From assembly GCF_001831475.1 (NCBI RefSeq), contig NZ_CP017688.1:310001-374000 (forward strand): a DNA stretch of 64,000 nucleotides, given 5' to 3'. The notes under the pieces were generated by a model, which saw nothing but the letters and a program-made list of their open reading frames with translations, did no database searches and was not told the DNA's origin. Of this stretch, positions 29,017 through 36,842 are shown in pieces. A program made the position numbers and the translations under genes. This DNA is from Flavobacterium crassostreae. Lineage in GTDB: Bacteria > Bacteroidota > Bacteroidia > Flavobacteriales > Flavobacteriaceae. Positions within the stretch are counted from its first letter, which is position 1. Each line of letters begins with the position of its first letter.

Positions 29017-30270
29017 TTAACTATCAAATTCTTCCTTCAATATTCTCATTACATCTAGAATTGTTTCCTCTTCTAGGTCTGTTCTTCTTACTAAATCTTC
29101 TACCTCTTGCTTTAGGATACTTTTTGCTGTATCTAAACCAATTTTTGCAAATTCAGCAATAACCCATTCTTCTATTTCGTCCGAAAACTCTGTCAACTCA
29201 ACATCGTCTTCATCTGCGGTTGCACCTGCAACATCGCCTTCGCGTATTACGTCCAATTCATAACCAGTCAAAAGACCTGCTAATCTAATGTTATGTCCAC
29301 CTCTACCAATTGCTTTGGAAACCTCTTCTAACTTCAAGAAAACATCTGCTCTTTTGGTTTCTTCGTTAATTTTAATCGAAGACACTTTTGCAGGGCTTAA
29401 AGCTCGAGTGATAAACAATTGAATGTTACTAGTAAAATTAATAACGTCTATATTTTCATTTCCTAATTCACGGACAATACCATGAATACGGGATCCTTTC
29501 ATACCTACACAAGCACCTACAGGATCTATTCTGTCATCATAAGTCTCTACGGCTACTTTTGCTTTTTCGCCTGGTATTCTTACCACGTTTTTGACCATAA
29601 TTAAACCATCAAAAACTTCTGGAATTTCTTGCTCAAATAATTTTTCCAAAAACTTCTCCGAAGTTCTAGACATAATAATTTGAGGTTTATTGCCTTTTAA
29701 TTCTACACTCTCTATGATTCCACGTACATTGTCTCCCTTGCGGAAAAAATCCGAAGGAATTTGTTTTTCTTTTGGCAAAACAATCTCATTTCCTTCATCA
29801 TCCACCAAAATTACAACTCTTGGACGTACATGATGCACTTCTGCGGTATAAATTTCGCCAATTAAATCTTTAAAATGTTTATAAAGGTTGGTATTATCAT
29901 GTTCATGTATTTTAGAAATAAGATTTTGACGTAATGCCAAAATTGCTCTTCTTCCTAAATCAATTAATTTTACTTCTTCAGAAACCTCTTCGCCAATTTC
30001 AAAATCCGCTTCAATTTTTCTTGCTTCTGTTAGAGTAATTTCTTCGTTTTCAAAATCTAAATCTTCGTCCGCAACAATTACTCTTCTTCTCCAAATTTCC
30101 ATATCTCCTTTATCCGGATTTATAATAATATCGAAATTGTCGTCTGAACCGTATTTTTTCTTTAATGCATTTCTAAATACATCCTCTAAAATTGCCATAA
30201 GCGTTACACGATCAATGAGTTTATCATCTTTAAACTCTGAGAATGAATCGATTAATGCTAAATTTTCCAT
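29017..30270 (-). CDS. nusA: Transcription termination/antitermination factor NusA
   Basis: 417 residues. The N-terminal RNA-polymerase-binding domain is followed by an S1 domain (about 130-200), two KH domains (KVAVETYDDRIDPVGACVG, then DVFLKLEEVSKAIGRGGHNI) and a short acidic C-terminus. It lacks the acidic repeats found in E. coli NusA. NusA binds RNA polymerase and modulates pausing, termination and antitermination. It sits 13 bases after rimP and 48 before infB, the order conserved across bacteria. Confidence 0.96.
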   Translation of the reverse strand: MENLALIDSFSEFKDDKLIDRVTLMAILEDVFRNALKKKYGSDDNFDIIINPDKGDMEIWRRRVIVADEDLDFENEEITLTEARKIEADFEIGEEVSEEVKLIDLGRRAILALRQNLISKIHEHDNTNLYKHFKDLIGEIYTAEVHHVRPRVVILVDDEGNEIVLPKEKQIPSDFFRKGDNVRGIIESVELKGNKPQIIMSRTSEKFLEKLFEQEIPEVFDGLIMVKNVVRIPGEKAKVAVETYDDRIDPVGACVGMKGSRIHGIVRELGNENIDVINFTSNIQLFITRALSPAKVSSIKINEETKRADVFLKLEEVSKAIGRGGHNIRLAGLLTGYELDVIREGDVAGATADEDDVELTEFSDEIEEWVIAEFAKIGLDTAKSILKQEVEDLVRRTDLEEETILDVMRILKEEFDS

Positions 30271-30283
30271 GCGAATTCTTTAA

Positions 30284-30748
30284 TTAAAATGTTACTGTAA
30301 CAATTGCTTCTTTAATATCTGCGTAAGGAACTTCAAGTCGCTTTTGAACGGTTTCTTTTCCTTTACCAATTTTTTTTGGTTCTCTAGCTTTCCATGACAA
30401 AATTACAAAATCATCATTAGCTTCTACTAATTCTGCCTCTATATTTTCTGTAGCCGTTTTCAAAATCAGCGTTCTACCTACGTTTTTCTTGTATTGTCTG
30501 ACCAATTTTAAAGGCGAACCTACCCCTACTGAAGCCACTTCGAGAGAGAAATCTTGCTCTTCTCTATCTAAATTATTCTCAACAAAACGACTCAAATCAA
30601 TACAATCTTGCAATGCAACACCGTGATCCCCATCAATTGCTACAATAACCTTAAAGGCTTCTGTAATAGTACAGTCAATCAGGAAAAGCGATGGCTTATC
30701 CGAAAGACCTTCTGTCAACAATTTACTTACTTTTTCTTTAAATGTCAT
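30284..30748 (-). CDS. rimP: Ribosome maturation factor RimP
   Basis: 154 residues from the ATG at 30748 ([15 protein letters not shown]). An in-frame ATG at 30784 would add 12 residues, but that stretch is the two arms of a hairpin and a T run, so it is leader. RimP is needed for 30S maturation. Motifs seen are [19 protein letters not shown] and [12 protein letters not shown] (the family has EVSSPG-x-xRPL), followed by an Sm-like C-terminal half. It is the first gene of rimP-nusA-infB. Confidence 0.94.
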   Translation of the reverse strand: MTFKEKVSKLLTEGLSDKPSLFLIDCTITEAFKVIVAIDGDHGVALQDCIDLSRFVENNLDREEQDFSLEVASVGVGSPLKLVRQYKKNVGRTLILKTATENIEAELVEANDDFVILSWKAREPKKIGKGKETVQKRLEVPYADIKEAIVTVTF

Positions 30749-30756
30749 ATTTTTAT

Positions 30757-30782
30757 AAAAAGAGGGGACAATTAGTCCCCTC
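30757..30782 (-). promoter_or_regulatory. Terminator-like hairpin in the rimP leader (possible attenuator)
   Basis: GAGGGGAC (30762-30769) and GTCCCCTC (30775-30782) form an 8-bp GC-rich stem with a 5-base loop. On the minus strand it is followed by TTTTT (30761 down to 30757) and then, 9 bases later, the rimP ATG. It lies downstream of the predicted promoter (30811-30838), inside the operon leader. Nothing upstream on this strand needs a terminator here. Confidence 0.55.
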
Positions 30783-30810
30783 ATTATCTAGATTTTAATA
30801 AATAACGGTG

Positions 30811-30838
30811 CAAATATAGTGTTTTTTTTATAAACCAA
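30811..30838 (-). promoter_or_regulatory. Promoter of rimP-nusA-infB
   Basis: On the minus strand, TTG (30836-30838), 17 bases, then TATATTTG (30811-30818). Transcription would start near 30804, leaving a leader of about 55 bases that contains the hairpin at 30762-30782. Confidence 0.7.
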
Positions 30839-30921
30839 ATTGATTGATTGCTGTTAAAATATTTCATATCTTTATAGAAACATTAAAAAAAAGATATTTC
30901 TTATAATTTAACCCCCTATTT

Positions 30922-31746
30922 ATGAAACAAATTTTAGTCCCTACCGATTTTTCGGACCATGCAGAAGCTGCCTTAAAAATTGCTGCCCAAATTGCCTCTA
31001 AAAACAATTCTGAAATACTATTGCTACACATGTTGGAACTTCCAAACCAGATGAGTGATGCAATATCTGCCTCAGCGAGTATCCCTGAAGTCATGCTTTT
31101 TATTCAAAAAGCCAAAGACAAACTTAGAGAAACACAGGAAAAGGAATACCTAAAAAATATCAAAGTATCTCATTATCTGCAGTTTGAAAAAGCCCACGAA
31201 GGAATACTTAGTTTTAGTCAAGAATACAATATTGACCTAATTGTAATGGGTTCTCACGGAGTTACCGGTATTGACGAAGTCCTGATTGGTTCTAATACAG
31301 AGAAAATTGTTCGCTCTTCAAATACCCCAGTTTTGGTAATTAAAAAAGAAACCAAAGCAATTGAAGGCACCAACTTTATATTTGCTTCTGATTTTTCTAA
31401 AGAGAACGAAAAGCCATTTTTAAAAATGATCGAATTTGCAAAAATATTTGATGCACATATTCATTTGGTATTGATTTGCTCTCCAAATAGTTTTAAAACT
31501 ACCGCTGCGGCAAATAAAATAATGGCTAATTTTATAAGCAATATGGGCTTAAAAAACTACAGCACGCATATTTATAACGATACCAATATTGAAAAAGGAA
31601 TCCTAAATTTTGCAGAAAGCGTAAAAGCAGATCTTATTGGTCTTTGCACGCATGGAAGAACCGGAATGTCTCACTTTTTTAGCGGAAGCATCGGTGAAGA
31701 CATAGCTAACCACGCACATAGACCTGTAATTACTTTCAAAATTTAA
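30922..31746 (+). CDS. Tandem universal stress protein (two UspA domains)
   Basis: 274 residues with two Usp domains. Each has the ATP-binding G-x2-G-x9-G(S/T) signature: GSHGVTGIDEVLIGSNTEKIV (about 110-130) and THGRTGMSHFFSGSIGEDI (near 245-264). The first domain begins KQILVPTDFSDHAEAALKIA; the second begins FIFASDFSKENEKPFL. Usp proteins are cytoplasmic and respond to stress or starvation; the specific role here is unknown. It is divergent from rimP and followed by its own terminator. Confidence 0.92.
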   Translation: MKQILVPTDFSDHAEAALKIAAQIASKNNSEILLLHMLELPNQMSDAISASASIPEVMLFIQKAKDKLRETQEKEYLKNIKVSHYLQFEKAHEGILSFSQEYNIDLIVMGSHGVTGIDEVLIGSNTEKIVRSSNTPVLVIKKETKAIEGTNFIFASDFSKENEKPFLKMIEFAKIFDAHIHLVLICSPNSFKTTAAANKIMANFISNMGLKNYSTHIYNDTNIEKGILNFAESVKADLIGLCTHGRTGMSHFFSGSIGEDIANHAHRPVITFKI

Positions 31747-31772
31747 ATATAAAATATTTTTATTTTAGTTCA

Positions 31773-31812
31773 AAAAAGCCCCTTTTAGTCCAAGACTCTA
31801 AAGTGGCTTTTT
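31773..31812 (+). terminator. Terminator of the universal stress protein gene
   Basis: AAAAAAGCC-C-CTTTTAGTC pairs with GACTCTAAAG-T-GGCTTTTTT with two mismatches; the stem ends in a T run on the plus strand and begins about 26 bases past the stop codon. Confidence 0.8.
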
Positions 31813-31877
31813 TGTTTTTAGACATAGCACGGATCAGAGAGACTGCTCTTAGGATTTATTTTTTGATATAAAAAAAA

Positions 31878-31914
31878 CACCCAATACTACATATAAAAAT
31901 GTAAAATTGGGTGT
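31878..31914 (-). terminator. Terminator after tRNA-Ser
   Basis: ACACCCAAT (31878-31886) pairs with ATTGGGTGT (31906-31914). On the minus strand a run of T follows. It lies about 30 bases past the tRNA 3' end, beyond a separate palindrome. Confidence 0.75.
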
Positions 31915-31921
31915 ATAAATT

Positions 31922-31941
31922 ACAACTTATGCATAAGTTGT
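31922..31941. repeat. Perfect 20-base palindrome next to tRNA-Ser
   Basis: ACAACTTATG followed at once by its exact complement CATAAGTTGT. It begins 5 bases past the tRNA-Ser 3' end and ends the same transcript before the terminator hairpin. It could be part of the 3' trailer or a protein site; the sequence does not decide. Confidence 0.6.
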
Positions 31942-31946
31942 GAACG

Positions 31947-32031
31947 CAGAGAGGAAGGGATTCGAACCCTCGATATGTTGCCATATACACGCTTTCCAAG
32001 CGTGCGCCTTCAGCCACTCGGCCACCTCTCT
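31947..32031 (-). tRNA. tRNA-Ser (GGA)
   Basis: 85 bases. The acceptor arms AGAGAGG and CCTCTCT pair, with G as discriminator. The anticodon arm is CACGC-TTGGAAA-GCGTG, giving anticodon GGA (reads UCC/UCU). A long variable arm (TATATG-GCAA-CATATC region), typical of serine tRNAs, and a T arm with TTCGAAT are present. CCA is not encoded. It follows ansA on the same strand by 54 bases. Confidence 0.96.
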
Positions 32032-32085
32032 AATTGGGATTGCAAATAACACTAAAAAAAATGAATTACGAAAGAAAAAACGAAA

Positions 32086-33117
32086 TTATAATGCAATTTC
32101 TCCACGCAAAGAAGTTTCAAAAATAGATTTAAAGTTTTTGGAGCAAGTATTTTGCCCCAATAAGTACATTAATTTGGTTATTGCCGCTTCGGTGGTGATG
32201 TCTTTGCCAGAAATTACTCCTATTTCTTTCAGTACTGTACTGGTTTCATATTGCCCCATATTCACACTACCACCAGAACATTGGGTTACATTTACGATAT
32301 GGAGTCCGTCCAAAATGGCTTTTTTTATAAGTTCTAAAAACCAATCTTGAGTGGGAGCGTTGCCAGAACCATAGGTTTCCAAGATTACTCCTTTTAAATT
32401 AGGGATCGCCAAAATAGCCGATAAAACGGCCTGACTCATCCCCGGAAACATTTTTATGATAACCACATTGGTATCCATCGTTTTATAAACTTGGAAGGAT
32501 TGGTTGGTTTTGGGCTGAAAAAAAAGTTCGGAATTGCATTTTAAATGCACCCCTGAAGCCACCAACTCTGGATAATTTGGTGAGGTAAATGCCTTAAAAT
32601 GTTCGGCATTAATTTTGGTGGTACGATTGCCACGATAGAGTTTGTACTCAAAATACAAACAAACTTCGGTTATTATTGGCTTGCCATTTTCGGACAAAGA
32701 GGCAATTTGTATGGCTGTTATAAGGTTTTCTTTGGCATCTGTCCGCAAATCCCCTATTGGCAATTGGGAGCCCGTGAATATTACGGGTTTACTTAAATTT
32801 TCGAGCATAAAACTCAATGCAGATGCAGAATACGACATGGTGTCGGAGCCATGTAAAACAACAAAACCGTCAAAAGAGAGGTAGTTTTGCTCGATAACAG
32901 TTGCAATATTACGCCACTGTTCGGGATCCATATTGGAAGAGTCTATTGGCTCATCAAAAGAATGGGTTTCTATTACACAGTCTAGTTGTTTTAACTCCGG
33001 TATTTTTTGTAATAACTTATTAAAATTAAATGTTTTGAGAGCACCGGTTTCAAAATCTTTGCTCATTCCGATGGTTCCACCGGTATATAGTAATAAAATT
33101 CTAGCTTTTGGATGCAT
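32086..33117 (-). CDS. ansA: Type I L-asparaginase
   Basis: 343 residues with no signal peptide, so cytoplasmic type I. It hydrolyses asparagine to aspartate and ammonia. The N-terminal catalytic Thr motif is YTGGTIGM; the second motif is VVLHGSDTMSYSASALSFM (His-Gly-Ser/Thr-Asp-Thr). Both are intact. Its first 17 bases overlap the end of the upstream acyltransferase gene, which points to a tatD-acyltransferase-ansA operon, with tRNA-Ser just beyond. Confidence 0.94.
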   Translation of the reverse strand: MHPKARILLLYTGGTIGMSKDFETGALKTFNFNKLLQKIPELKQLDCVIETHSFDEPIDSSNMDPEQWRNIATVIEQNYLSFDGFVVLHGSDTMSYSASALSFMLENLSKPVIFTGSQLPIGDLRTDAKENLITAIQIASLSENGKPIITEVCLYFEYKLYRGNRTTKINAEHFKAFTSPNYPELVASGVHLKCNSELFFQPKTNQSFQVYKTMDTNVVIIKMFPGMSQAVLSAILAIPNLKGVILETYGSGNAPTQDWFLELIKKAILDGLHIVNVTQCSGGSVNMGQYETSTVLKEIGVISGKDITTEAAITKLMYLLGQNTCSKNFKSIFETSLRGEIAL

Positions 33118-34243
33118 CTTGAAGTTTCAATTTATTGAAAACGGGATTAGCATACATATGGAGTATGCCTTGTAATGCTACTGGATTTTCGGCATCAATA
33201 CGCATTTCTAATCTGCGTTCAAAAAGCGATTTCTCATTCTCTGTGTACAAATGCGCATACGTATTGGTATGGTTTAAAATATCGTAAGCAATATAATTTG
33301 TTGGCCACAAGGTATATCCTAGCAATACCGAACGATCAATCTCTAGCGCCAAGGCCTGAACTTGCTTGTTTGTATTATCTAGTTTCTCTTTGATAACGTC
33401 AATTTCTTTATCCAAAACATCTCCAACATGGATATGGATTCGTTTTTTTTGTCCCAAAATACCACTTAATAGGGTATTAAAGTCTTCGTTTTTGTCTTTT
33501 ATATACACTTCGTTTTTGGATTCGGCCATCAATTGCGGAATTTTCAAAACATCTGTAGGATCGTATTCGTACGAAATAGATACTGGAACTATCTTTATTT
33601 TTTTGAAATAATCCATCAAATTGGAAGTATCCGAACCCATTGCTAGCATTTTCAACACCCCAGGATTGGTAGCGTCATTCCCGTCTTTGGTTCTTCCTTC
33701 GCGTTGGGCTATCCAAACAGAACGGTTTTCGTGCTGTATTAAATGTCCAATGTATTCGGAAAGCAATTTGGAACTGGATAGCATTTCTCTAGGAGTCAAT
33801 CCTCTTTGTACCAAGAAATTACGATTCATTTTGGCCAAGGTGTTCAAAAAATCTTTTTGAACCAAATTATCTCCTATTGCAGAGGCAGTCATCACTAATC
33901 CTTTTTCAAACAAACATACATTTAGTAATGTGGTGTCCAAAACAATATCTCTATGATTGGATACAAATAAATAGGCTTGGTTTTTTTCTAATTTTTCAAA
34001 ACCAGAAGTAGTTAAGCCTTCGGAGCTTTTTTCTAAAACCTTTTGAATGGTGTAATAAATGAAATTGCACTGAAAATCCCGTATAGAATGGGTTTTTGTA
34101 AGCTGCTCTTTCCAGAGGGCATCGGCAGTGTCCGGAAACGCAAAATTCATCATCGCCTTCATCATGGGATGATTAATTACATTTAAAATGGCCTGATTAA
34201 TCTCAGAATCATAAAACGGCCTAATAGCGTCAAACTTTTGCAT
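33101..34243 (-). CDS. Glycerol-3-phosphate/lysophosphatidate acyltransferase family protein
   Basis: 380 residues from the ATG at 34243 (MQKFDAIRPFYDSEI); an ATG at 34264 would add seven residues. It belongs to the PlsB/PlsC acyltransferase superfamily of phospholipid synthesis. Motif I reads FVSNHRDIVLDTTLL: the His is followed by Asp at +2 and +6, not at +5 as in the usual H-x4-D. Motif III reads WIAQREGRTKDG, matching E-G-x-R. The exact substrate cannot be told. It overlaps ansA by 17 bases and follows tatD by about 60 bases. Confidence 0.85.
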   Translation of the reverse strand: MQKFDAIRPFYDSEINQAILNVINHPMMKAMMNFAFPDTADALWKEQLTKTHSIRDFQCNFIYYTIQKVLEKSSEGLTTSGFEKLEKNQAYLFVSNHRDIVLDTTLLNVCLFEKGLVMTASAIGDNLVQKDFLNTLAKMNRNFLVQRGLTPREMLSSSKLLSEYIGHLIQHENRSVWIAQREGRTKDGNDATNPGVLKMLAMGSDTSNLMDYFKKIKIVPVSISYEYDPTDVLKIPQLMAESKNEVYIKDKNEDFNTLLSGILGQKKRIHIHVGDVLDKEIDVIKEKLDNTNKQVQALALEIDRSVLLGYTLWPTNYIAYDILNHTNTYAHLYTENEKSLFERRLEMRIDAENPVALQGILHMYANPVFNKLKLQDASKS

Positions 34244-34303
34244 TTTGGTTATTTTAGGTGGCAAATGAACAAAAAAAATATCAATTTATACGGAATTACG
34301 CTC

Positions 34304-35071
34304 TTAAATACCAAAAATTACTTTAGAATTTTCTGTGGTTTTGCGTGCTATTTCCTCTTCTGAGAGGTTGTAAATTGTAGCCAGTTTTTTTACAATAGGA
34401 GATAAATAACTGCTTTCGTTCCTTTTACCTCTGTAAGGTAGCGGTGCTAAATAGGGCGAATCCGTTTCTAAAACCAACTGCTCTAGTGGTATTTGATTTA
34501 AAAATTGGTCTATTTTGCCGTTTTTAAAAGTAACTACGCCGCCTATTCCTAATTTCATGTTGTACGAAATTGCCTGAAGTGCTTGCGCATGATTTCCGGT
34601 AAAGCAATGAAAAATTCCAAATAAATCTGCTCCTTTTTCTTCTTCAAGAATTTCAAAAACGGCATCAAAAGCCTCTCTACAATGAATAACAATAGGCAAT
34701 TTATACTGTTTTGCTAATTTTATTTGGGCTCTAAAAACGGCTTGTTGTTCTTTTAAATACGTACTGTCCCAGTACAAATCGATACCTATTTCGCCTACGG
34801 CATAAAATTTTCTTTTGGCTAATTGTTCTTTAACATGTTGCAATTCTTGCAGGTAATTTTCTTTTACATACGTAGGATGCAATCCCATCATCAAAAAAAC
34901 ATTTTGCGGATAGCTAGCCTCAAGAGCATACATAGCTTTGGTTGACGTGGAGTCTATAGCAGGAACGAAGAACCGTGTGACTCCAGAATCTAGAGCTCTC
35001 TGCATGGTCTCTGCTCTATCGGAGTCAAATTCTGAGGCGTATAAATGGGTATGGGTATCTGTAAGTATCAT
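34304..35071 (-). CDS. tatD: TatD family metal-dependent deoxyribonuclease
   Basis: 255 residues. The metal-binding start DTHTHLY is followed by EIGIDLYWD, HCREAFDAVFEIL, HCFTGN and LETDSPYLAP, all family signatures. TatD proteins are 3'-5' exonucleases on DNA and RNA, involved in repair or RNA turnover. A possible -7 element TAACTTTG (35093-35100, minus strand) lies 22 bases upstream, but without a matching TTG. It is first of three genes on this strand. Confidence 0.93.
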   Translation of the reverse strand: MILTDTHTHLYASEFDSDRAETMQRALDSGVTRFFVPAIDSTSTKAMYALEASYPQNVFLMMGLHPTYVKENYLQELQHVKEQLAKRKFYAVGEIGIDLYWDSTYLKEQQAVFRAQIKLAKQYKLPIVIHCREAFDAVFEILEEEKGADLFGIFHCFTGNHAQALQAISYNMKLGIGGVVTFKNGKIDQFLNQIPLEQLVLETDSPYLAPLPYRGKRNESSYLSPIVKKLATIYNLSEEEIARKTTENSKVIFGI

Positions 35072-35154
35072 GTTGCTGTTTGTTTAAAAACGCAAAGTTA
35101 GCCTTTTGAATTGTTTTTTGATGGTTCTGAATTTATATTGCATTTGAAAATTAG

Positions 35155-35387
35155 TATCAAATTAGGAAAAACCTACCAGATTTTCTTAAAAAAGAGCGTT
35201 ATAAAAAAGTAAAGTTTACCGTTACTAAAACACAATATCTTTTAATTAATGGCACAAAGGACTTGTTTTATTCTAGACACTGGTGCTTCTGATTGCTGCA
35301 TTGGTTATTTTGGATTTATCGCATAGCAAGAACGCTTTGATTGAACATAAAGCAAAACGGGTACATGGAATTATCGGGGGTAGGTAG
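35155..35387 (+). pseudogene. Relic of a retropepsin-like aspartic protease gene
   Basis: The gap between tatD and sucB (35072-35474) has no intact gene, but its plus strand holds three ordered pieces of a bacterial retropepsin-like protein. In one frame, LPDFLKKERYKKVKFTVTKT and then QYLLINGTKDLF (to about 35268). After a one-base shift in a TTTT run, FILDTGASDCCIGYFGFIA (35267-35323) carries the catalytic DTGAS motif. Past stops and a gap where some 60-70 residues seem lost, EHKAKRVHGIIGGR (35343-35384) resembles the family's HGIIG segment. No start codon remains. The match is from memory of the family and needs a search. Confidence 0.6.
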
Positions 35388-35400
35388 AAACAGTAGTAAA

Positions 35401-35448
35401 AGCAATAAAAAAAACCGTTTAATTTCTTAAACGGTTTTTTTTATTGCT
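35401..35448. terminator. Bidirectional terminator, 20-bp arms
   Basis: The 20 bases at 35401-35420 are the exact reverse complement of 35429-35448, with an 8-base loop. The core is AAACCGTTT/AAACGGTTT, with A and T runs on both sides, so it can act in both directions. On the minus strand it ends sucA-sucB; on the plus strand it lies after the protease relic. Confidence 0.85.
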
Positions 35449-35474
35449 TTAGTTGTAAAGACAAAATAAAAGCA

Positions 35475-36692
35475 TTACAATTCCAAAGCTTTTTTAGGAT
35501 TGTTATCCAAAAGTAATTCCATTGGGTTCTCTAATGCTTCTTTAACAGCTACCAAGAAACCTACAGACTCCCGACCATCAATAATACGGTGGTCATAAGA
35601 AAGTGCTACATACATCATAGGATGAATTTCTACTTTTCCGTTTACTGCAATTGGACGCTCAATGATGTTGTGCATTCCTAAAATTCCAGATTGTGGAGGG
35701 TTGATAATTGGAGTAGACAACATCGATCCAAATACACCACCATTGGTGATGGTAAAGGTTCCACCGGTCATATCATCAACCGTAATTTGTCCGTCTCTTG
35801 CTCTAATTGCTAGTCTTTTGATTTCTGCTTCTACGCCACGAAAGCTTAGGTTTTCTGCGTTACGAACTACGGGTACCATTAATCCTTTTGGTCCGGATAC
35901 GGCTATGGATATATCGCAAAAATCAAAGGCTATTTTATAATCGCCATCCATCATAGAATTTACATCTGGATACAATTGTAGTGCGCGGGTTACTGCTTTT
36001 GTGAAGAAAGACATGTATCCCAAACCTACTCCTGCGTGTTTGGCCTTAAACTCTTCTTTGTATTGGTTACGGATTAGGTTGATTGGGGTCATGTTTACTT
36101 CATTGAAGGTAGTTAACATGGCCGTTTCGTTTTTTGCGGCTACTAAACGCTCTGCTACCTTACGGCGCAACATAGATAGTTTTGTGCGCTCTTGTCCACG
36201 GCTTCCTCCAGTTGGGGTTCCCATAGATGGTACGGCTTGGATTGCGTCTTGCTTGGTTACTCTACCGTCTTTACCGGTTCCGGTTATGGAGGCTGGAGTA
36301 ATGTTTTTTTCGTCTAATATTTTTCTTGCCGCTGGGGATGGGGTTCCAGATGCATAGGTTGCTGCTGGAGCTACTGGAGCTGCTACTGGAGCTGCTTTGG
36401 GAGCTTCGGCGGCTGGAGCTGTTGCTGCTTCGGGTGCAGAACCACTTGGTTTTGCTGCTGCGGTGTCTATATGACATACTACTGCTCCTACTGCTACTGC
36501 GTCTCCTTCTTCTGCTTTTAGGGTGATTATTCCGCTGGCTTCTGCTGGTAATTCAAGGGTTGCTTTGTCAGAGTCTACCTCAGCTATTGCTTGGTCTTTC
36601 TCTACATAATCGCCATCTTTTACTAACCAAGTTGCTATTTCAACTTCTTTGATAGATTCCCCTGGTGATGGGACTTTCATTTCTAAAATCAT
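35475..36692 (-). CDS. sucB: 2-oxoglutarate dehydrogenase E2, dihydrolipoyl succinyltransferase
   Basis: 405 residues. The N-terminal lipoyl domain has Lys43 in [10 protein letters not shown]. An Ala/Pro-rich linker (about 75-112) leads to the E1/E3-binding domain ([13 protein letters not shown]...[12 protein letters not shown]), followed by the catalytic domain ending in [16 protein letters not shown] (active-site His). It transfers the succinyl group to CoA in the citric acid cycle. It follows sucA by 150 bases, a gap occupied partly by repeat copy B. Confidence 0.95.
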   Translation of the reverse strand: MILEMKVPSPGESIKEVEIATWLVKDGDYVEKDQAIAEVDSDKATLELPAEASGIITLKAEEGDAVAVGAVVCHIDTAAAKPSGSAPEAATAPAAEAPKAAPVAAPVAPAATYASGTPSPAARKILDEKNITPASITGTGKDGRVTKQDAIQAVPSMGTPTGGSRGQERTKLSMLRRKVAERLVAAKNETAMLTTFNEVNMTPINLIRNQYKEEFKAKHAGVGLGYMSFFTKAVTRALQLYPDVNSMMDGDYKIAFDFCDISIAVSGPKGLMVPVVRNAENLSFRGVEAEIKRLAIRARDGQITVDDMTGGTFTITNGGVFGSMLSTPIINPPQSGILGMHNIIERPIAVNGKVEIHPMMYVALSYDHRIIDGRESVGFLVAVKEALENPMELLLDNNPKKALEL

Positions 36693-36765
36693 CTTGTATA
36701 ATTTTTAAATTATGAATTTTATTGTTTGGGTTGTGGATGCACAACTACTGTTTATTTGTTTTTTT

Positions 36766-36836
36766 TAGCCCTGATGGTAGCGGCATCCTTTTGCTTTTTT
36801 CTTTAAAAAGCAAAAGATATAGCGGACAGCAGGAAT
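36766..36836 (+). repeat. Structured intergenic repeat, copy B
   Basis: The clearest copy. It reads TAGCCCTGATGGTAGCGGC, ATCCTTTTGCTTTTT, a short loop, AAAAAGCAAAAGATATAGCGG, ACAGCAGGAAT. The hairpin CTTTTGCTTTTT/AAAAAGCAAAAG is nearly perfect; CCTG and CAGG form an outer stem; two short segments that both contain TAGCGG face each other in between. It lies between sucA and sucB, on the strand opposite to both. Confidence 0.85.
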
Positions 36837-36842
36837 TAGCTT

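Noticed and set aside
31940..32350. Open frame beginning MNAERKGFEPSI across the tRNA
   Set aside because: The first part is the translation of the antisense strand of tRNA-Ser, a known artefact; the rest overlaps ansA.
36271..36526. Ser-rich and Leu-rich frames opposite or within sucB
   Set aside because: They are other-frame readings of the repetitive Ala/Pro linker of the E2 protein.
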